DNA of 64,000 nt from Teredinibacter purpureus (GCF_014217335.1 NZ_CP060092.1:17501-81500), one strand, 5' to 3'; counted from the first letter of the stretch, positions 45,512 to 55,869 are shown. The notes: generated by a model from the letters alone, not told the origin. Numbers and translations are program-made.

Positions 45512-46333
45512 TTAGAGCCCATTGGCCAGTAATTCGATTTTCGCGGCCGCACCATAAAGTGCTCCTGCATCGGTATCCAGTGTTAGCGGCGGAATAAGAC
45601 TCGGCCACATCGCGGCTAGCTCATCAATAATTCGAGCCGCTTTAGCCGACGCCTCACCTGCATCACCCTCTTGTGTTCTGCCGCTAGCGATAAGCTGCTT
45701 CGCTATGGTGGTAAACCCCAGAGCGTCTTGGTATTCATGGGCATTCGAAAGCTGGCCATCTACCACCGCAATGGCATACTCTTCGCCCGCAACGCGCAGT
45801 AATTCAACCACACGTTTCAGCTGCATGGCGCTAGTTTGCGCCTGGGTATTCACACCCTGTTCGGCATGACCAATCGCCTCCATCAATTCGTTATAGGCGT
45901 GCGCGACAATCGACTTTTCCGCACCAGCACCTACCAGCGAGGCCAAACGCTGTAATTCAGTCGCAAACCCGGCCACGCCTCTTGCGGCAAAGGCCGGTTC
46001 GATTGCTGCGTATAACTCACTTTTAGGGTGTTTCATATGGGTTTTTGCGTGTTCCACATGGTCGGCTTGGTACAGTGAATAACCAACATAAAGATGGCCA
46101 CGCATTAGGCCCAACTGCGTAAGATAAGCAAGATCATCAGTCTCAAGACCGGCAGCATCAGAAGCACCTTCGCCTTCACCTTCGTCCGCAATAATCATAT
46201 TTGGCGAGGTATAGCCTGCACCGTTAACCTCTCGCGCATCACTTTGGGTTTCACTGCTACAACCATTCAATGTCGCCAAGCCCGCAAACGTGATCGCACT
46301 AACCCCAATCCACAATTTTTTCTGCTTGTTCAT
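45512..46333 (-). CDS. Exported helical lipoprotein, function unknown, iron context
   Basis: 273 residues. Lipobox LATLNGCSS with Cys25. The mature part is alpha-helical with LGLMRGHLYVGYSLYQADHVEHAKTHMKHP, a His-rich stretch, and EYAIAVVDGQLSNAHEYQDALGFTTIAKQL. That last segment resembles the helical domain that precedes FTR1 iron permease domains in some proteins; this is a motif-level impression only. The start at 46333 has AAGGGA upstream. It is divergent from piuC, with a Fur-like half site between, so iron regulation is likely. Periplasmic metal binding is a guess. Confidence 0.6.
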   Translation of the reverse strand: MNKQKKLWIGVSAITFAGLATLNGCSSETQSDAREVNGAGYTSPNMIIADEGEGEGASDAAGLETDDLAYLTQLGLMRGHLYVGYSLYQADHVEHAKTHMKHPKSELYAAIEPAFAARGVAGFATELQRLASLVGAGAEKSIVAHAYNELMEAIGHAEQGVNTQAQTSAMQLKRVVELLRVAGEEYAIAVVDGQLSNAHEYQDALGFTTIAKQLIASGRTQEGDAGEASAKAARIIDELAAMWPSLIPPLTLDTDAGALYGAAAKIELLANGL

Positions 46334-46403
46334 GTATAGTCCCTTGTCATTTCGGTTATTGTTTAGCTTGTTTCGTAAGTTAACTTACCTCTCACTCAAC
46401 CGC

Positions 46404-46418
46404 AAATAATTCTCATTC
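46404..46418. promoter_or_regulatory. Possible Fur site between lipoprotein and piuC
   Basis: AAATAATTCTCATTC contains one good Fur half (ATTCTCATT) and an AT-rich other half. It lies 6 bp before the piuC start codon and 71 bp before the divergent lipoprotein gene. Confidence 0.4.
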
Positions 46419-46424
46419 AAAAAT

Positions 46425-47090
46425 ATGCAAATCATCATTCATAACGTTCTCGATACCTATCAAATTGAAGCGCTCACATCGTTGCTAGAGGCTTCCCATC
46501 TTTACGAAGACGGCCGAAATACCGCCGGTAACACGGCAAAATCCGTCAAAAATAATTGGCAAGCAAAGCAGGGTAGCCTCGAAATTAAAGGGGCTCAAAA
46601 AACGATTGAGCTGGCGCTGCGTAAGCACCCACTACTGGTCGCCGCAGCCATTCCGCTCAATTTTACGAATGCATTAATGTCCTGCTACACGGAGAATATG
46701 CAGTACGGTAGCCATATCGATAACCCTTTTATCGATAACGTACGCACAGATTTGTCCTATACACTCTTTCTGTCCAAGCCCGAAAATTACGAGGGAGGTG
46801 AGCTTGTGCTACAAAAACCAAGCGGCGATGAATATATAAAACTTCCGCAAGGCAGCCTGATACTCTACGCCAGCACCCATTTACACCGAGTAGCCGAAGT
46901 AACATCAGGGAAAAGGCTCGCCGCTGTAGGATGGATTCAGAGCCGAATTAAAAGCCCTGAAGCACGAGAAATACTCTTCGATCTGAGCAAATGCCTAGCC
47001 GAACTAAACAATACTCCCGAGCACCACAAGACACGCTTGTCACTACAGAAAATAAAAGCCAACCTTACCCGCATGTGGGACGAAACCTAG
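46425..47090 (+). CDS. piuC: PKHD-type Fe(II)/2-oxoglutarate hydroxylase, PiuC family
   Basis: 221 residues. Cytoplasmic dioxygenase of the PiuC/YbiX type. The iron ligands are seen in YGSHIDNPF (HxD) near residues 98-106 and in HLHRVAEVTSGKRLAAVGWIQS, with His near 155 and the 2-oxoglutarate-binding Arg near 163-165. The RTDLSYTLFLSKPENYEGGELVL core is typical. PiuC is iron-regulated and lies beside TonB receptors in pseudomonads; the substrate is not known. No ribosome site is seen between the Fur-like site and ATG 46425, so the start may be leader-poor. Confidence 0.87.
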   Translation: MQIIIHNVLDTYQIEALTSLLEASHLYEDGRNTAGNTAKSVKNNWQAKQGSLEIKGAQKTIELALRKHPLLVAAAIPLNFTNALMSCYTENMQYGSHIDNPFIDNVRTDLSYTLFLSKPENYEGGELVLQKPSGDEYIKLPQGSLILYASTHLHRVAEVTSGKRLAAVGWIQSRIKSPEAREILFDLSKCLAELNNTPEHHKTRLSLQKIKANLTRMWDET

Positions 47091-47334
47091 AAGATGGAAA
47101 GCGTTTAATGGGGAGGCAATTGCCCCAACGCATTGCTTCTTTCCCCTTCAAGGCAGCGCGTTCATACACGATCCAACTAACGCCAATAGTGTTGCTCAAT
47201 TAGCACTATACTTGGGCGTACTCTTACAAATATTGATACGATCGACACCAACCATCGCTAACAATGCCCAGCACTGCCTTTAGCGAAACTAGCAACAAAA
47301 CTAGCCAATTAAAAAAGCGGGGCCAACAACAAAG

Positions 47335-48642
47335 ATGGTAAAGGGTTACCTCTCTATCCAGCTTAAGTCTCAATGGCTTTATCTCGCTTTTCTGCTCACA
47401 ATCTTGGCAATATTTGCCTACGATTGGATACCCCCTCGCTCGCTAACACTCTTAACGCCAGGTTCAACAACCAGCCTCTACATGGACTCTGAGAATACCG
47501 GAACCAGTGTTGGCGAATGGCTTGATAAGACCAACCACGCTTTTCGTTGTACTTTTTATGATACACCCGCCCACTATAAATATTGCGGCTTCGATGTATT
47601 GCAAGGCGATGGGCTTTCGGCCGGTATAGATTACTCCCACTACACAACATTAAAGATTAAACTTCACTATAAGGGCGATGCTGAACTTTTGCGGTTTTAT
47701 GTACGCCACTTTGCCCATGGGCTTTCGAATGTAAACGACACGCGCAATACCGCCAAATATGCGCGCGTACTTGTTGCGACAAACGACCTTAATATCGAAG
47801 TTTCCCTTCCCCTTACCCAATTTTCGCTCGCCAATTGGTGGGTAAGAGCAATGAACCTTCCTACGGAGTTGTCCTATCCTGAGTTTTCTAACGCTATTAA
47901 TATTGGTATAGACCACCCCTACCCCGCGCGAATCGGGGTTCACGATATTCAGGTGGCCTATATTCGATTAGAGGGTATTTGGTTAACGAAAGAATCGTGG
48001 TATTTGGGCATCGTAGGGTTTTGGTTTTTAATATTAGTATTAAAAAATTTACAACAACTGTTTCACTACCGCTCGCTGTTAACCCGAAATACCGAGCAGC
48101 TAGACTACGCCTTAACCAAAGCCGAAAAACTGGAAGCAGAATCCAATCGCTTTAAAGAGCTATCGTTAATTGACCAGCTCACGAGTACATTAAACAGAAG
48201 AGGGATTCAGCGAGAAGTTGATAAAATCGACCGGCAATCCAAATGGTCCGATACTGCAATAGTACTTATGGATATCGATTTTTTTAAGCCTATCAATGAT
48301 AGTTATGGGCATGACGTTGGCGATAAAGTACTTGAATCGCTTGGCGCAATATTGAGAGATGCCGCCGGCACACGCGGCTATGCAGGCCGCTGGGGGGGCG
48401 AAGAATTTATTCTGCTTTTTTCCGGCACGAGCGTAATGCAAGCGAGAGATACCGCCGAGGCTATTCGCCAACGCATTGCCAACTTTGTATTTTGTGGTGA
48501 ACTAAACATTCGACTAACGGCAAGTTTTGGTGTGGGTACCGCAGCAGTAGACGAGTGTTTTGAAGACACGTTCCGCCACGTAGACCGTGCACTTTATTTA
48601 GCGAAGAACTCAGGGCGTAACTGCGTTAAAACGGCTGAATAA
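47335..48642 (+). CDS. Membrane-bound diguanylate cyclase with periplasmic sensor domain
   Basis: 435 residues. Makes the second messenger c-di-GMP. Membrane helix about 14-30, a beta-rich periplasmic domain of about 190 residues (32-222), a second helix about 226-243, a short coiled coil (DYALTKAEKLEAESNRFKEL), then GGDEF domain from SLIDQLTSTLNRRGI. The active site is GRWGGEEF near residue 354, an active variant. The inhibitory RxxD site is absent (TRGYAG at that place). The periplasmic domain resembles carbohydrate-binding or CIA30-like folds only loosely, so the ligand is unknown. Stand-alone gene, followed by a terminator. Confidence 0.88.
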   Translation: MVKGYLSIQLKSQWLYLAFLLTILAIFAYDWIPPRSLTLLTPGSTTSLYMDSENTGTSVGEWLDKTNHAFRCTFYDTPAHYKYCGFDVLQGDGLSAGIDYSHYTTLKIKLHYKGDAELLRFYVRHFAHGLSNVNDTRNTAKYARVLVATNDLNIEVSLPLTQFSLANWWVRAMNLPTELSYPEFSNAINIGIDHPYPARIGVHDIQVAYIRLEGIWLTKESWYLGIVGFWFLILVLKNLQQLFHYRSLLTRNTEQLDYALTKAEKLEAESNRFKELSLIDQLTSTLNRRGIQREVDKIDRQSKWSDTAIVLMDIDFFKPINDSYGHDVGDKVLESLGAILRDAAGTRGYAGRWGGEEFILLFSGTSVMQARDTAEAIRQRIANFVFCGELNIRLTASFGVGTAAVDECFEDTFRHVDRALYLAKNSGRNCVKTAE

Positions 48643-48673
48643 GGTTGTCAGTATTTTAGCGGTTTCAAAACAA

Positions 48674-48701
48674 AAAAAGCCGAGCATATACTCGGCTTTT
48701 T
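48674..48701. terminator. Bidirectional terminator between diguanylate cyclase and tyrS
   Basis: AAAAAGCCGAG and CTCGGCTTTTT form an 11-bp stem around a 6-nt loop, suitable for both strands. Confidence 0.85.
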
Positions 48702-48856
48702 CATTAAAAACTATTGATATAGTCCTGCATTGCACCGTCAAACACACTATATTTACGGCCTTAGAGCGGCGACTAAAAGGTATCCGTACGTTATCGTCAC
48801 TCTCTCTATTCGCCCCTAAGACCACCCTCTAGAGCGAGGGAGACTGCACTATTTTT

Positions 48857-50161
48857 CTAGACTAATTCAAACAAATGATTTTTCTTTTTGCCCAATTTCA
48901 CCAAGAAAAAACGATTAAACAATGCATGCTCTTTTGCGAAACATTCAGCAGCCTTCATATTATCCCCTGCCCCTTTTGCAGCCCCATTAATCAACACCGC
49001 GTTCCGGCCCAAGGCATCTTTCACCTCTCGGCCCGCTTTAACCATGCCACATTCGGCTAGCAAGGTTGTTAAGGGTTTGTCGGTAAACTCGCCAGCCACT
49101 AATTGGCTAGCAGGTAAACCATCCAACGCTAATTGCTCTAAGTCCGACTCACTTAAATCACCTAAATTGCCGCTAAACATTGCCGCCGTAATACGCTCAG
49201 CGGCCAGCAAGCCGTCTTCGCCATGAATAAGCTTCGTGACTTCTTTTGCCAAGATGCCTTGCCCTTCCGGGCGGCCGGCTGCGGCTGTATCTCGAGCTTC
49301 GATTTCAGCAATATCTCCAACCGACAAAAAGGTAAAAAAGCGTAAAAACTTATACGTGTCGGCATCTGCGGTGTTCAACCAAAACTGGAAGAATGCATAC
49401 GGCGAAGTTTTAGCGGGATCTAGCCAAATAGTGCCCGACTCCGTTTTACCGAATTTAGTGCCGTCCGATTTTGTAACCAAAGGAAGCGTTAACCCAAACA
49501 CGTGCCCCGAGTACATGCGACGCGTCAAATCAATTCCGCCAGTGATATTACCCCACTGATCGGAGCCGCCTATCTGCAGCGTACAATTGTGCTGCTTATA
49601 AAGCTCTGCAAAATCGTACGATTGCAAAATCATATACGTAAATTCAGTAAAGGAAATACCCGCACCTTCTCGGTCAATGCGCTGCTTCACCGATTCTTTT
49701 TGAATCATATTGTTAATTGAAAAATGCTTGCCTACATCCCGCAAAAAATCGAGTACGTTTACATTACCGATCCAATCTAAATTATTCACAACCTCAGCGG
49801 CATTATCGCCACCGTCAAAATCGATAAAACGAGACACTTGGGTACGCAGTTTATCAACCCAACCCGCTACCACATCGGGCGTATTCAGCTGTCGCTCTTG
49901 CGCTTTAAAGCTAGGGTCGCCAATTAAACCTGTCGCCCCCCCCACCAAAGCCAAAGGCTTATGGCCTGCGTCCTGAAAACGCTTTAACGTCAAGAGCGGC
50001 ACCAAGCTGCCAATATGGAGGCTGTCGGCGGTCGGGTCGAACCCGCAATAGAGTGTGCGAGATTCGTCTAACCACGTCTGTAACTGATCATCGCCGGTCA
50101 TTTGGGCAACAAGGCCTCGGGCCTGAAGGTCGTTAAGAAGGTTGGAATCTACCGCTGTCAT
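48857..50161 (-). CDS. tyrS: Tyrosyl-tRNA synthetase
   Basis: 434 residues. Class I synthetase charging tRNA-Tyr. The HIGH-type motif is [11 protein letters not shown] near residue 45-55 and the KMSKS-type motif is KFGKTESG near 242. The Tyr-binding region [24 protein letters not shown] is intact, and a C-terminal S4-like RNA-binding segment is present ([22 protein letters not shown]). Divergent from the M23 peptidase gene, as in Pseudomonas. Confidence 0.96.
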   Translation of the reverse strand: MTAVDSNLLNDLQARGLVAQMTGDDQLQTWLDESRTLYCGFDPTADSLHIGSLVPLLTLKRFQDAGHKPLALVGGATGLIGDPSFKAQERQLNTPDVVAGWVDKLRTQVSRFIDFDGGDNAAEVVNNLDWIGNVNVLDFLRDVGKHFSINNMIQKESVKQRIDREGAGISFTEFTYMILQSYDFAELYKQHNCTLQIGGSDQWGNITGGIDLTRRMYSGHVFGLTLPLVTKSDGTKFGKTESGTIWLDPAKTSPYAFFQFWLNTADADTYKFLRFFTFLSVGDIAEIEARDTAAAGRPEGQGILAKEVTKLIHGEDGLLAAERITAAMFSGNLGDLSESDLEQLALDGLPASQLVAGEFTDKPLTTLLAECGMVKAGREVKDALGRNAVLINGAAKGAGDNMKAAECFAKEHALFNRFFLVKLGKKKNHLFELV

Positions 50162-50465
50162 GCATCTACCCTACGTCGAATGTATTCATTGAATGGTTTA
50201 AGGTAATAGCGCTACCCGCACTATTAAAAGAGGCGCAAACGATACCGAAAATAACGTACAAAACAAACCGGTATTTCATACTGCAGGCAATGAAAATCAT
50301 CATTCGTAAGGAAGTGATCACTTACAAACACATTATAAAAACCTAAGATCCAGATTCCTTTGTTCTATTACCTGTAATTTCTCAATACGTGGGTGATATT
50401 TGATGATTTTTCTGTTATAAATTTGATAGTTACAGCTCACTAATAGGCTTTTAGTTAAGATTTAA
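50162..50465. other. Divergent promoter region of tyrS and the M23 peptidase
   Basis: 304 bp without a gene. Contains a 12-bp palindrome AAGTGATCACTT (50312-50323) of unknown meaning; otherwise I see no clear element. Confidence 0.4.
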
Positions 50466-51860
50466 ATGCAACCCGTTGATATGAAAAGACAAAACCGTTT
50501 TACACGCGAGCAAAAAACAGCGTCATCACTGCTGTCGGCGCTACCCCGTAAACACATTATTGCCATAGCAACACTCTCCGTGTGTCTTGGTCTTTTCTTG
50601 ATGCTTCCTAGTAAAAATACCGAAGCTAAACGCCAAAGCCAGAGCATCCCCATCCCAGCTCTGCACTCAGCTACGGCTGCAATGCCTAGCTTGGCTCCAG
50701 AGCTAGACCTACTCGAAAACCAGCTAGCCTCCTTAGAAAGCAACACGAGAGAAACCGTAAAATCGGGTGACAACCTCTCTCTTATTTTTAAGCGGGCAGG
50801 CCTGACCGATCGCACCATGATGGCACTTCTGCACGCCGAACATGGCAAAAAGCTCGCAGCGCTATACCCTGGTCATACACTTGATTTTGCCATTAATAAA
50901 GATGGTGATTTACAAAAGCTTACGTACACCCAAGACCAGCTGAACAGTTTTAGCTTTACCCGCAACGAAAGCGGTTTCGCGTATACCGAAAACCAGCGCA
51001 AACCCGACATTATTCTAGCCTCCCGATCCGCCACTATTACAGACTCGCTTTTTCTTGCGGGGAAAGACGCTCGATTAGACGATAAGCTCGTGATGGAACT
51101 GGCCGGAATATTTGGCTGGGATATAGACTTTATGCTCGACATTCGTGAAGGTGATGCCTTTAAAGTGTTATTTGAAGAATCATTTCTCGACGGCGAAAAA
51201 ATTGGTAACGGCAATATCTTAGCCGCACAATTTACCAATAAGGGTACCACTTTCCACGCGGTACGCTACGAAGACAGCAACGGTAATAGCCAATATTACA
51301 CCCCCGCAGGTGACACAATGCGCAAAGAATTTTTGCGCTCTCCTATCGACTTTGCCCGAATTTCTTCACACTTTAATTTACGACGCAAACACCCAGTGCT
51401 GAATAAAATACGTGCCCACAAAGGCACCGATTACGCCGCAGGGCACGGCACCCCCATTCGCTCGGCGGGCGATGGCAAGGTGATTTATGCGGGACGAAAA
51501 GGAGGCTACGGCAACGTCGTGATTGTTCAGCACGGCCAAACCTACAAAACCCTTTATGCCCACATCAGCAAATTTAATCGCGGCATTAGAAAAGGTGTGC
51601 GCGTTAAACAAGGCCAAGTTATTGCGTACGTTGGCTCCACTGGGTTGGCCACAGGCCCCCATCTTCACTACGAGTTTTATGTCAACGGCGCAGTAAGAAA
51701 CCCTGTTACTATCGCCCTGCCCAAAGCAAAAGCCATTGCCAAAAGCGAGCTGCAGCGTTTTTATCAACACACTCAACCACTACTCGCTGAATTAAACCCT
51801 CTCGCTAGTACAACAAAACTTGCCCACAGTCATACCATTGGCGACACAAAAAAATTATAA
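50466..51860 (+). CDS. mepM: M23-family murein endopeptidase, MepM-like
   Basis: 464 residues. Membrane-anchored (hydrophobic helix about 31-46, IIAIATLSVCLGLFLML) peptidoglycan DD-endopeptidase. An OapA/LysM-like region begins at ETVKSGDNLSLIFKRAGLTDRTMMALL. The C-terminal LytM/M23 domain has zinc ligands in HKGTDYAAGHGTPI (His and Asp) and TGLATGPHLHYEFYVNG (HxH). Cleaves crosslinks to allow wall growth. Order tyrS / mepM / anmK is the same as in Pseudomonas. Confidence 0.9.
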   Translation: MQPVDMKRQNRFTREQKTASSLLSALPRKHIIAIATLSVCLGLFLMLPSKNTEAKRQSQSIPIPALHSATAAMPSLAPELDLLENQLASLESNTRETVKSGDNLSLIFKRAGLTDRTMMALLHAEHGKKLAALYPGHTLDFAINKDGDLQKLTYTQDQLNSFSFTRNESGFAYTENQRKPDIILASRSATITDSLFLAGKDARLDDKLVMELAGIFGWDIDFMLDIREGDAFKVLFEESFLDGEKIGNGNILAAQFTNKGTTFHAVRYEDSNGNSQYYTPAGDTMRKEFLRSPIDFARISSHFNLRRKHPVLNKIRAHKGTDYAAGHGTPIRSAGDGKVIYAGRKGGYGNVVIVQHGQTYKTLYAHISKFNRGIRKGVRVKQGQVIAYVGSTGLATGPHLHYEFYVNGAVRNPVTIALPKAKAIAKSELQRFYQHTQPLLAELNPLASTTKLAHSHTIGDTKKL

Positions 51861-51994
51861 TTCCTAATAGCGCTCAAACGGCCGGTTTACGTATACGTAG
51901 CGGGGCTTGCAGTCGTTTTTACCACCCGAATTATTCATGGTTCGAGCCACAAGCTTGCGCCTTTCTTAACGCACGAAGTTTATAGAGGCTTCCT

Positions 51995-53119
51995 ATGTCA
52001 GAGGCTAAACGCCTGTTTATTGGCCTGATGTCTGGCACCAGTGTCGATTCCATTGATGCCGCACTGGTTGAATTTTCCGACAACACGTTACGCCTTCATG
52101 GGACAGTAGGAATTTCCTTTGAAGATCGCACCCGACAAAAAATATTTGATCTCACCCGCCCCGGAGCGAACGAAATCGATCGCATGGGCGCGCTCGACAA
52201 ACAAATGGGTATACTCTTCGCAAGAGCGGTGAACCAACTGTTAGCCGAAACTGGTTATACCGCTAGCGATATAACGGCCATAGGCAGCCACGGCCAAACT
52301 ATTCGCCATAGGCCCCGAAGCGCAGGGACTCCCGATCAATTCACTCTGCAAATTGGCGACCCCAGCACCATTACCCAGCTTACCGGCATTACCACCGTTG
52401 CCGATTTTCGCCGTAGAGATATGGCGGCGGGCGGACAAGGTGCGCCACTAGCCCCAACCTTCCATAAAGAAATGTTTTCATCAAGCACCGAATCTCGCTG
52501 CATACTCAATATTGGCGGGATGAGTAACGTTACCTATCTATCAAAAGAAGGCAACGTAGTAGGGTTTGACACTGGGCCGGGCAATGTATTAATGGACGCT
52601 TGGATTAGCTCATTTGGCTCCCATAGCTTCGATAAAAGTGGTGGCTGGGCCGCTGAAGGCACGGTGAATCAAGAATTATTAGACAAACTTCTTAGTCACT
52701 CTTTTTTCCGCATGCCTGCGCCCAAAAGTACAGGTAGAGAAGATTTTGATCTGAGCTGGGTAACCTCGGCCGTAGAACAAACTATTACGCCGTTTACGCC
52801 GCAAGATGTACAAGCCACATTGACGGAGCTTACCGCCGTAACGATAGCAAACGCGTTAACCGAGACCTGCGAACACGGAACACACATTTTCGTGTGCGGC
52901 GGCGGTGCACACAACACGCACCTTTTCGAACGCCTAACAACGTTGCTACCCCAATTTAAACTCGACACTACAGAGGCATTAAACTTACACCCCGATTGGG
53001 TAGAAGCTGTTGCCTTTGCTTGGCTGGCCATGCGCACTCTAGACCGAAAACCGGGCAATATTCCCGCCGTAACTGGCGCCTCGAATACGCTGATATTAGG
53101 TGGGGTCTATTACGCTTAA
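51995..53119 (+). CDS. anmK: Anhydro-N-acetylmuramic acid kinase
   Basis: 374 residues. Phosphorylates and opens 1,6-anhydro-MurNAc from peptidoglycan recycling. GLMSGTSVDSIDAALVEF at the N-terminus and IGSHGQTIRHRP, GFDTGPGNVLMDAW and CGGGAHN motifs match AnmK. Begins 134 bp after the endopeptidase gene, whose products feed the same recycling route. Confidence 0.95.
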   Translation: MSEAKRLFIGLMSGTSVDSIDAALVEFSDNTLRLHGTVGISFEDRTRQKIFDLTRPGANEIDRMGALDKQMGILFARAVNQLLAETGYTASDITAIGSHGQTIRHRPRSAGTPDQFTLQIGDPSTITQLTGITTVADFRRRDMAAGGQGAPLAPTFHKEMFSSSTESRCILNIGGMSNVTYLSKEGNVVGFDTGPGNVLMDAWISSFGSHSFDKSGGWAAEGTVNQELLDKLLSHSFFRMPAPKSTGREDFDLSWVTSAVEQTITPFTPQDVQATLTELTAVTIANALTETCEHGTHIFVCGGGAHNTHLFERLTTLLPQFKLDTTEALNLHPDWVEAVAFAWLAMRTLDRKPGNIPAVTGASNTLILGGVYYA

Positions 53120-53126
53120 CACGATA

Positions 53127-53765
53127 TTAATCCGGCTCGATAAGCGCTGGGCTGATTAACGTCTCGCCTTGATGCCGTGTATTATTGACACCTTTGTCGA
53201 CGGCATAATATTGTACTGTTGAGCGATCATTTCCATCACTAGGCAATGACTCTCCCGTTAACAACCACTCCATCGCATGTTCCGGCTGTAGCATAACGGG
53301 CATGCGGCGGTGCAATTCCGTTAACGCGTTCACGGCAGGCTCTGTTAGCACGGTGAACGAAAGCGCCTCGTCGCGCTGCTCCCATAAGCCCGCCAAGACC
53401 AAAGGCTCACTCGTTACTTGCGCACGAATAAAATAGGGCTGTTTAGTACGCCCCTCTGTTTTCCATTCGTAGTAACCCAAAATGGGAATCAAGCAATGCT
53501 GACGATGTCTCCACGGCTCCCGAAAAGCGGGTTTTTCAGCCACCGTCTCAATACGCGCGTTAAAAGTGGCGAACCTAGGCACCGCGTCTTTAGACCAACG
53601 GGGTATCAACCCCCAACGCATGGAATAAACACCCCCAGACGTTAACACCGGCACTTGCTGCGTGGGCGCAACATTGAAACCGGTAGGCGCGCCTGCGGGC
53701 CAGTCAGCCAATAACGCCGCCCAACGATGCATATCCTGCAAATGATTTGCGAAGCGACCACACAT
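53127..53765 (-). CDS. SRAP-domain DNA-protein crosslink protein (YedK/HMCES family)
   Basis: 212 residues. Binds abasic sites in single-stranded DNA and forms a protective thiazolidine crosslink via the N-terminal Cys after Met removal. Cys2 in MCGRFAN, NARIETVAEKPAFR and GYYEWK with the catalytic Glu are all present. It converges on anmK, 7 bp apart. No SOS (LexA) box is evident upstream. Confidence 0.92.
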   Translation of the reverse strand: MCGRFANHLQDMHRWAALLADWPAGAPTGFNVAPTQQVPVLTSGGVYSMRWGLIPRWSKDAVPRFATFNARIETVAEKPAFREPWRHRQHCLIPILGYYEWKTEGRTKQPYFIRAQVTSEPLVLAGLWEQRDEALSFTVLTEPAVNALTELHRRMPVMLQPEHAMEWLLTGESLPSDGNDRSTVQYYAVDKGVNNTRHQGETLISPALIEPD

Positions 53766-53934
53766 AGTTAATTTCCTGCTTTACTCATATTTAGCTGGCA
53801 CAGCAATAGCTTAATGACCTATTCATATGAATGATGCAATTATCTTTTAGTCATATTGACATTATCGCGAAAAGGCTAGACCCTTCGTGTTTGCAAATTT
53901 TTCTGACAGCCACCTAAAAAAGCAGCGCACCATT

Positions 53935-55869
53935 ATGACAATGTTTTCTCGATTACTCTGCAGCTTACTCTTTATCTCAAGCCTTCCCCTCACCGCTTAT
54001 GCCGACGTAAGTCTGCCACGCCTGTTATCTGAGGGCATGGTATTACAGCGTGACACACACAATAAACTATGGGGTTGGGCCGATAGCGGTGAAACCGTAA
54101 GCGCCAAATTGAATGGTAAAGACATTGGCACAACCACCGCTGTTAACGGCCGTTGGATGATCGAGTTTAAAGGATTACCCGCAGGAGGGCCTCATACCAT
54201 CGTCATTGACGGGCGCAATCAAATTGTATTAAACGACATTCTATTCGGCGATGTTTGGGTGGCGTCGGGTCAATCCAATATGCAATTACCACTATACCGT
54301 GTGGAAGAACGTTTTCCTGACGAGATGGCCAACGCCAACCTACCTCATCTACGGCAATTTACCGTTCCCCGAGAAATGCAGTTTAATACTCTAGCCGAGG
54401 ACTTCTCCGGCGGCCAGTGGGAACAAACCAAACCCAACCTTATTCGACACCATTCCGCAACGGCTTATTTTTTCGGTAAGAAAATTCATCAAGAAGAACA
54501 GGTACCTGTGGGTATTTTAAGTGCTAATTTCGGAGGCTCGCCCGCAGAATGCTGGATGAGTGAAGAAGCACTTAAACCGTACCCAGCGCAATACGCCAAA
54601 GCCAAAAGTTATCAAGACAACGACTACCTGCAATCACTAAAAGACGCCGATCAAGCCGACATTACGGCATGGTTTAACCATCTAAATACAAGCGATGCGG
54701 GCTTCCAAGACGGCCAGCAATGGTTTCTCGACAATACAAACGATAGCGACTGGCAAACACTGTCTATCCCTGCAATATTCGAAGAACATGGTATAGAGCC
54801 TATTAGTGGCATTATGTGGTTTAGAAAAACACTCGACCTCCCCAACTCCGCCGCCGGTAAAGCAGCGTTTTTACGTCTCGGCACGCTAATAGATGCTGAC
54901 ACCACCTACATCAACGGCCAACAAGTAGGGCAAACAGGCTATCAATACCCCCCGCGCCGCTACCCCATAAAAGCAGGCCTATTAAAAGCAGGTAAGAACA
55001 CCATCACTATTCGCCTACAAATCGACAACAAAGGCGGTGCATTTACACGAGAAATGCCCTACTACCTTGAGATTGATCAGCAGAAAATCGACTTAACCGG
55101 TGAATGGCGATACAAAGTAGGCACAACTGTAGATGCCCCTACGAGCCGTCGGTTTGTACCTTGGAACGAACCTTTAGGTTGCTATAACGCGATGCTTCCA
55201 CCACTTTTTAACATGCCTATTAAAGGTGTTATTTGGTATCAAGGAGAATCCAATACCGACCGTGCCCAGGAGTATGACCAGGTATTCCCGGATCTTATTG
55301 CGCTATGGCGCGCACAATGGCAGCAAGGCGACTTCCCTTTTATTTTCGTGCAGCTCACCAATTATAGGCCCGCCGAAGAACAACCCAGCGAAAGCAACTG
55401 GGCTGAGTTACGCTTTGCTCAATTAAAATCCTTGCGTGTACCGAATACCGCCATGGCCATCACCATCGACGTAGGCGACTGGAACGATCTCCACCCAATG
55501 GACAAACAATCGGTAGGCGAACGTTTAGCTCTCGGCGCACAAGCATTAGCCTACGGTAAAAATATCGTCTATTCTGGCCCCATACTCCAAGCCGCACACC
55601 GTAACAAGAACACGGTAAGCATTAGCTTTGAACATGTTGGGAAAGGCCTAATGGCGAAGGGTAGAAAGCTAGGCGGTTTCGCAATAGCAGGTGACGATGG
55701 CCAGTTTGTGTGGGCTAAAGCCAAAATAAAAGACAACAAGGTTATTGTGTGGCACCCATCAATCGATAAGCCAACAAAAGTTCGCTATGCTTGGGCCCAT
55801 ACACCGGATACTGCCAACCTATACAATAAAAATGGGTTACCAGCATCGCCTTTCGAAATCACTTTATAG
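53935..55869 (+). CDS. Sialate O-acetylesterase family enzyme (SGNH), possible polysaccharide deacetylase
   Basis: 644 residues from ATG 53935 (MTMFSRLLCSLLF signal peptide, cleaved near AYA|D); the GTG at 53887 is a less likely start. An SGNH-hydrolase split by a beta-domain, typical for the family: Ser in VASGQSNMQLP near residue 112, GVIWYQGESN near 445, and Asp/His in NDLHPMDKQ near 525. In marine and gut degraders such enzymes remove O-acetyl from xylan, xyloglucan or pectin; with the xylanase gene 0.8 kb away, xylan is a fair guess. Sialic acid is less likely as no sialidase genes are seen. Confidence 0.85.
   Translation: MTMFSRLLCSLLFISSLPLTAYADVSLPRLLSEGMVLQRDTHNKLWGWADSGETVSAKLNGKDIGTTTAVNGRWMIEFKGLPAGGPHTIVIDGRNQIVLNDILFGDVWVASGQSNMQLPLYRVEERFPDEMANANLPHLRQFTVPREMQFNTLAEDFSGGQWEQTKPNLIRHHSATAYFFGKKIHQEEQVPVGILSANFGGSPAECWMSEEALKPYPAQYAKAKSYQDNDYLQSLKDADQADITAWFNHLNTSDAGFQDGQQWFLDNTNDSDWQTLSIPAIFEEHGIEPISGIMWFRKTLDLPNSAAGKAAFLRLGTLIDADTTYINGQQVGQTGYQYPPRRYPIKAGLLKAGKNTITIRLQIDNKGGAFTREMPYYLEIDQQKIDLTGEWRYKVGTTVDAPTSRRFVPWNEPLGCYNAMLPPLFNMPIKGVIWYQGESNTDRAQEYDQVFPDLIALWRAQWQQGDFPFIFVQLTNYRPAEEQPSESNWAELRFAQLKSLRVPNTAMAITIDVGDWNDLHPMDKQSVGERLALGAQALAYGKNIVYSGPILQAAHRNKNTVSISFEHVGKGLMAKGRKLGGFAIAGDDGQFVWAKAKIKDNKVIVWHPSIDKPTKVRYAWAHTPDTANLYNKNGLPASPFEITL

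Noticed and set aside
53887..53934. GTG start for the sialate O-acetylesterase family gene
   Set aside because: Would add 16 polar residues ahead of a normal signal peptide that begins at ATG 53935.
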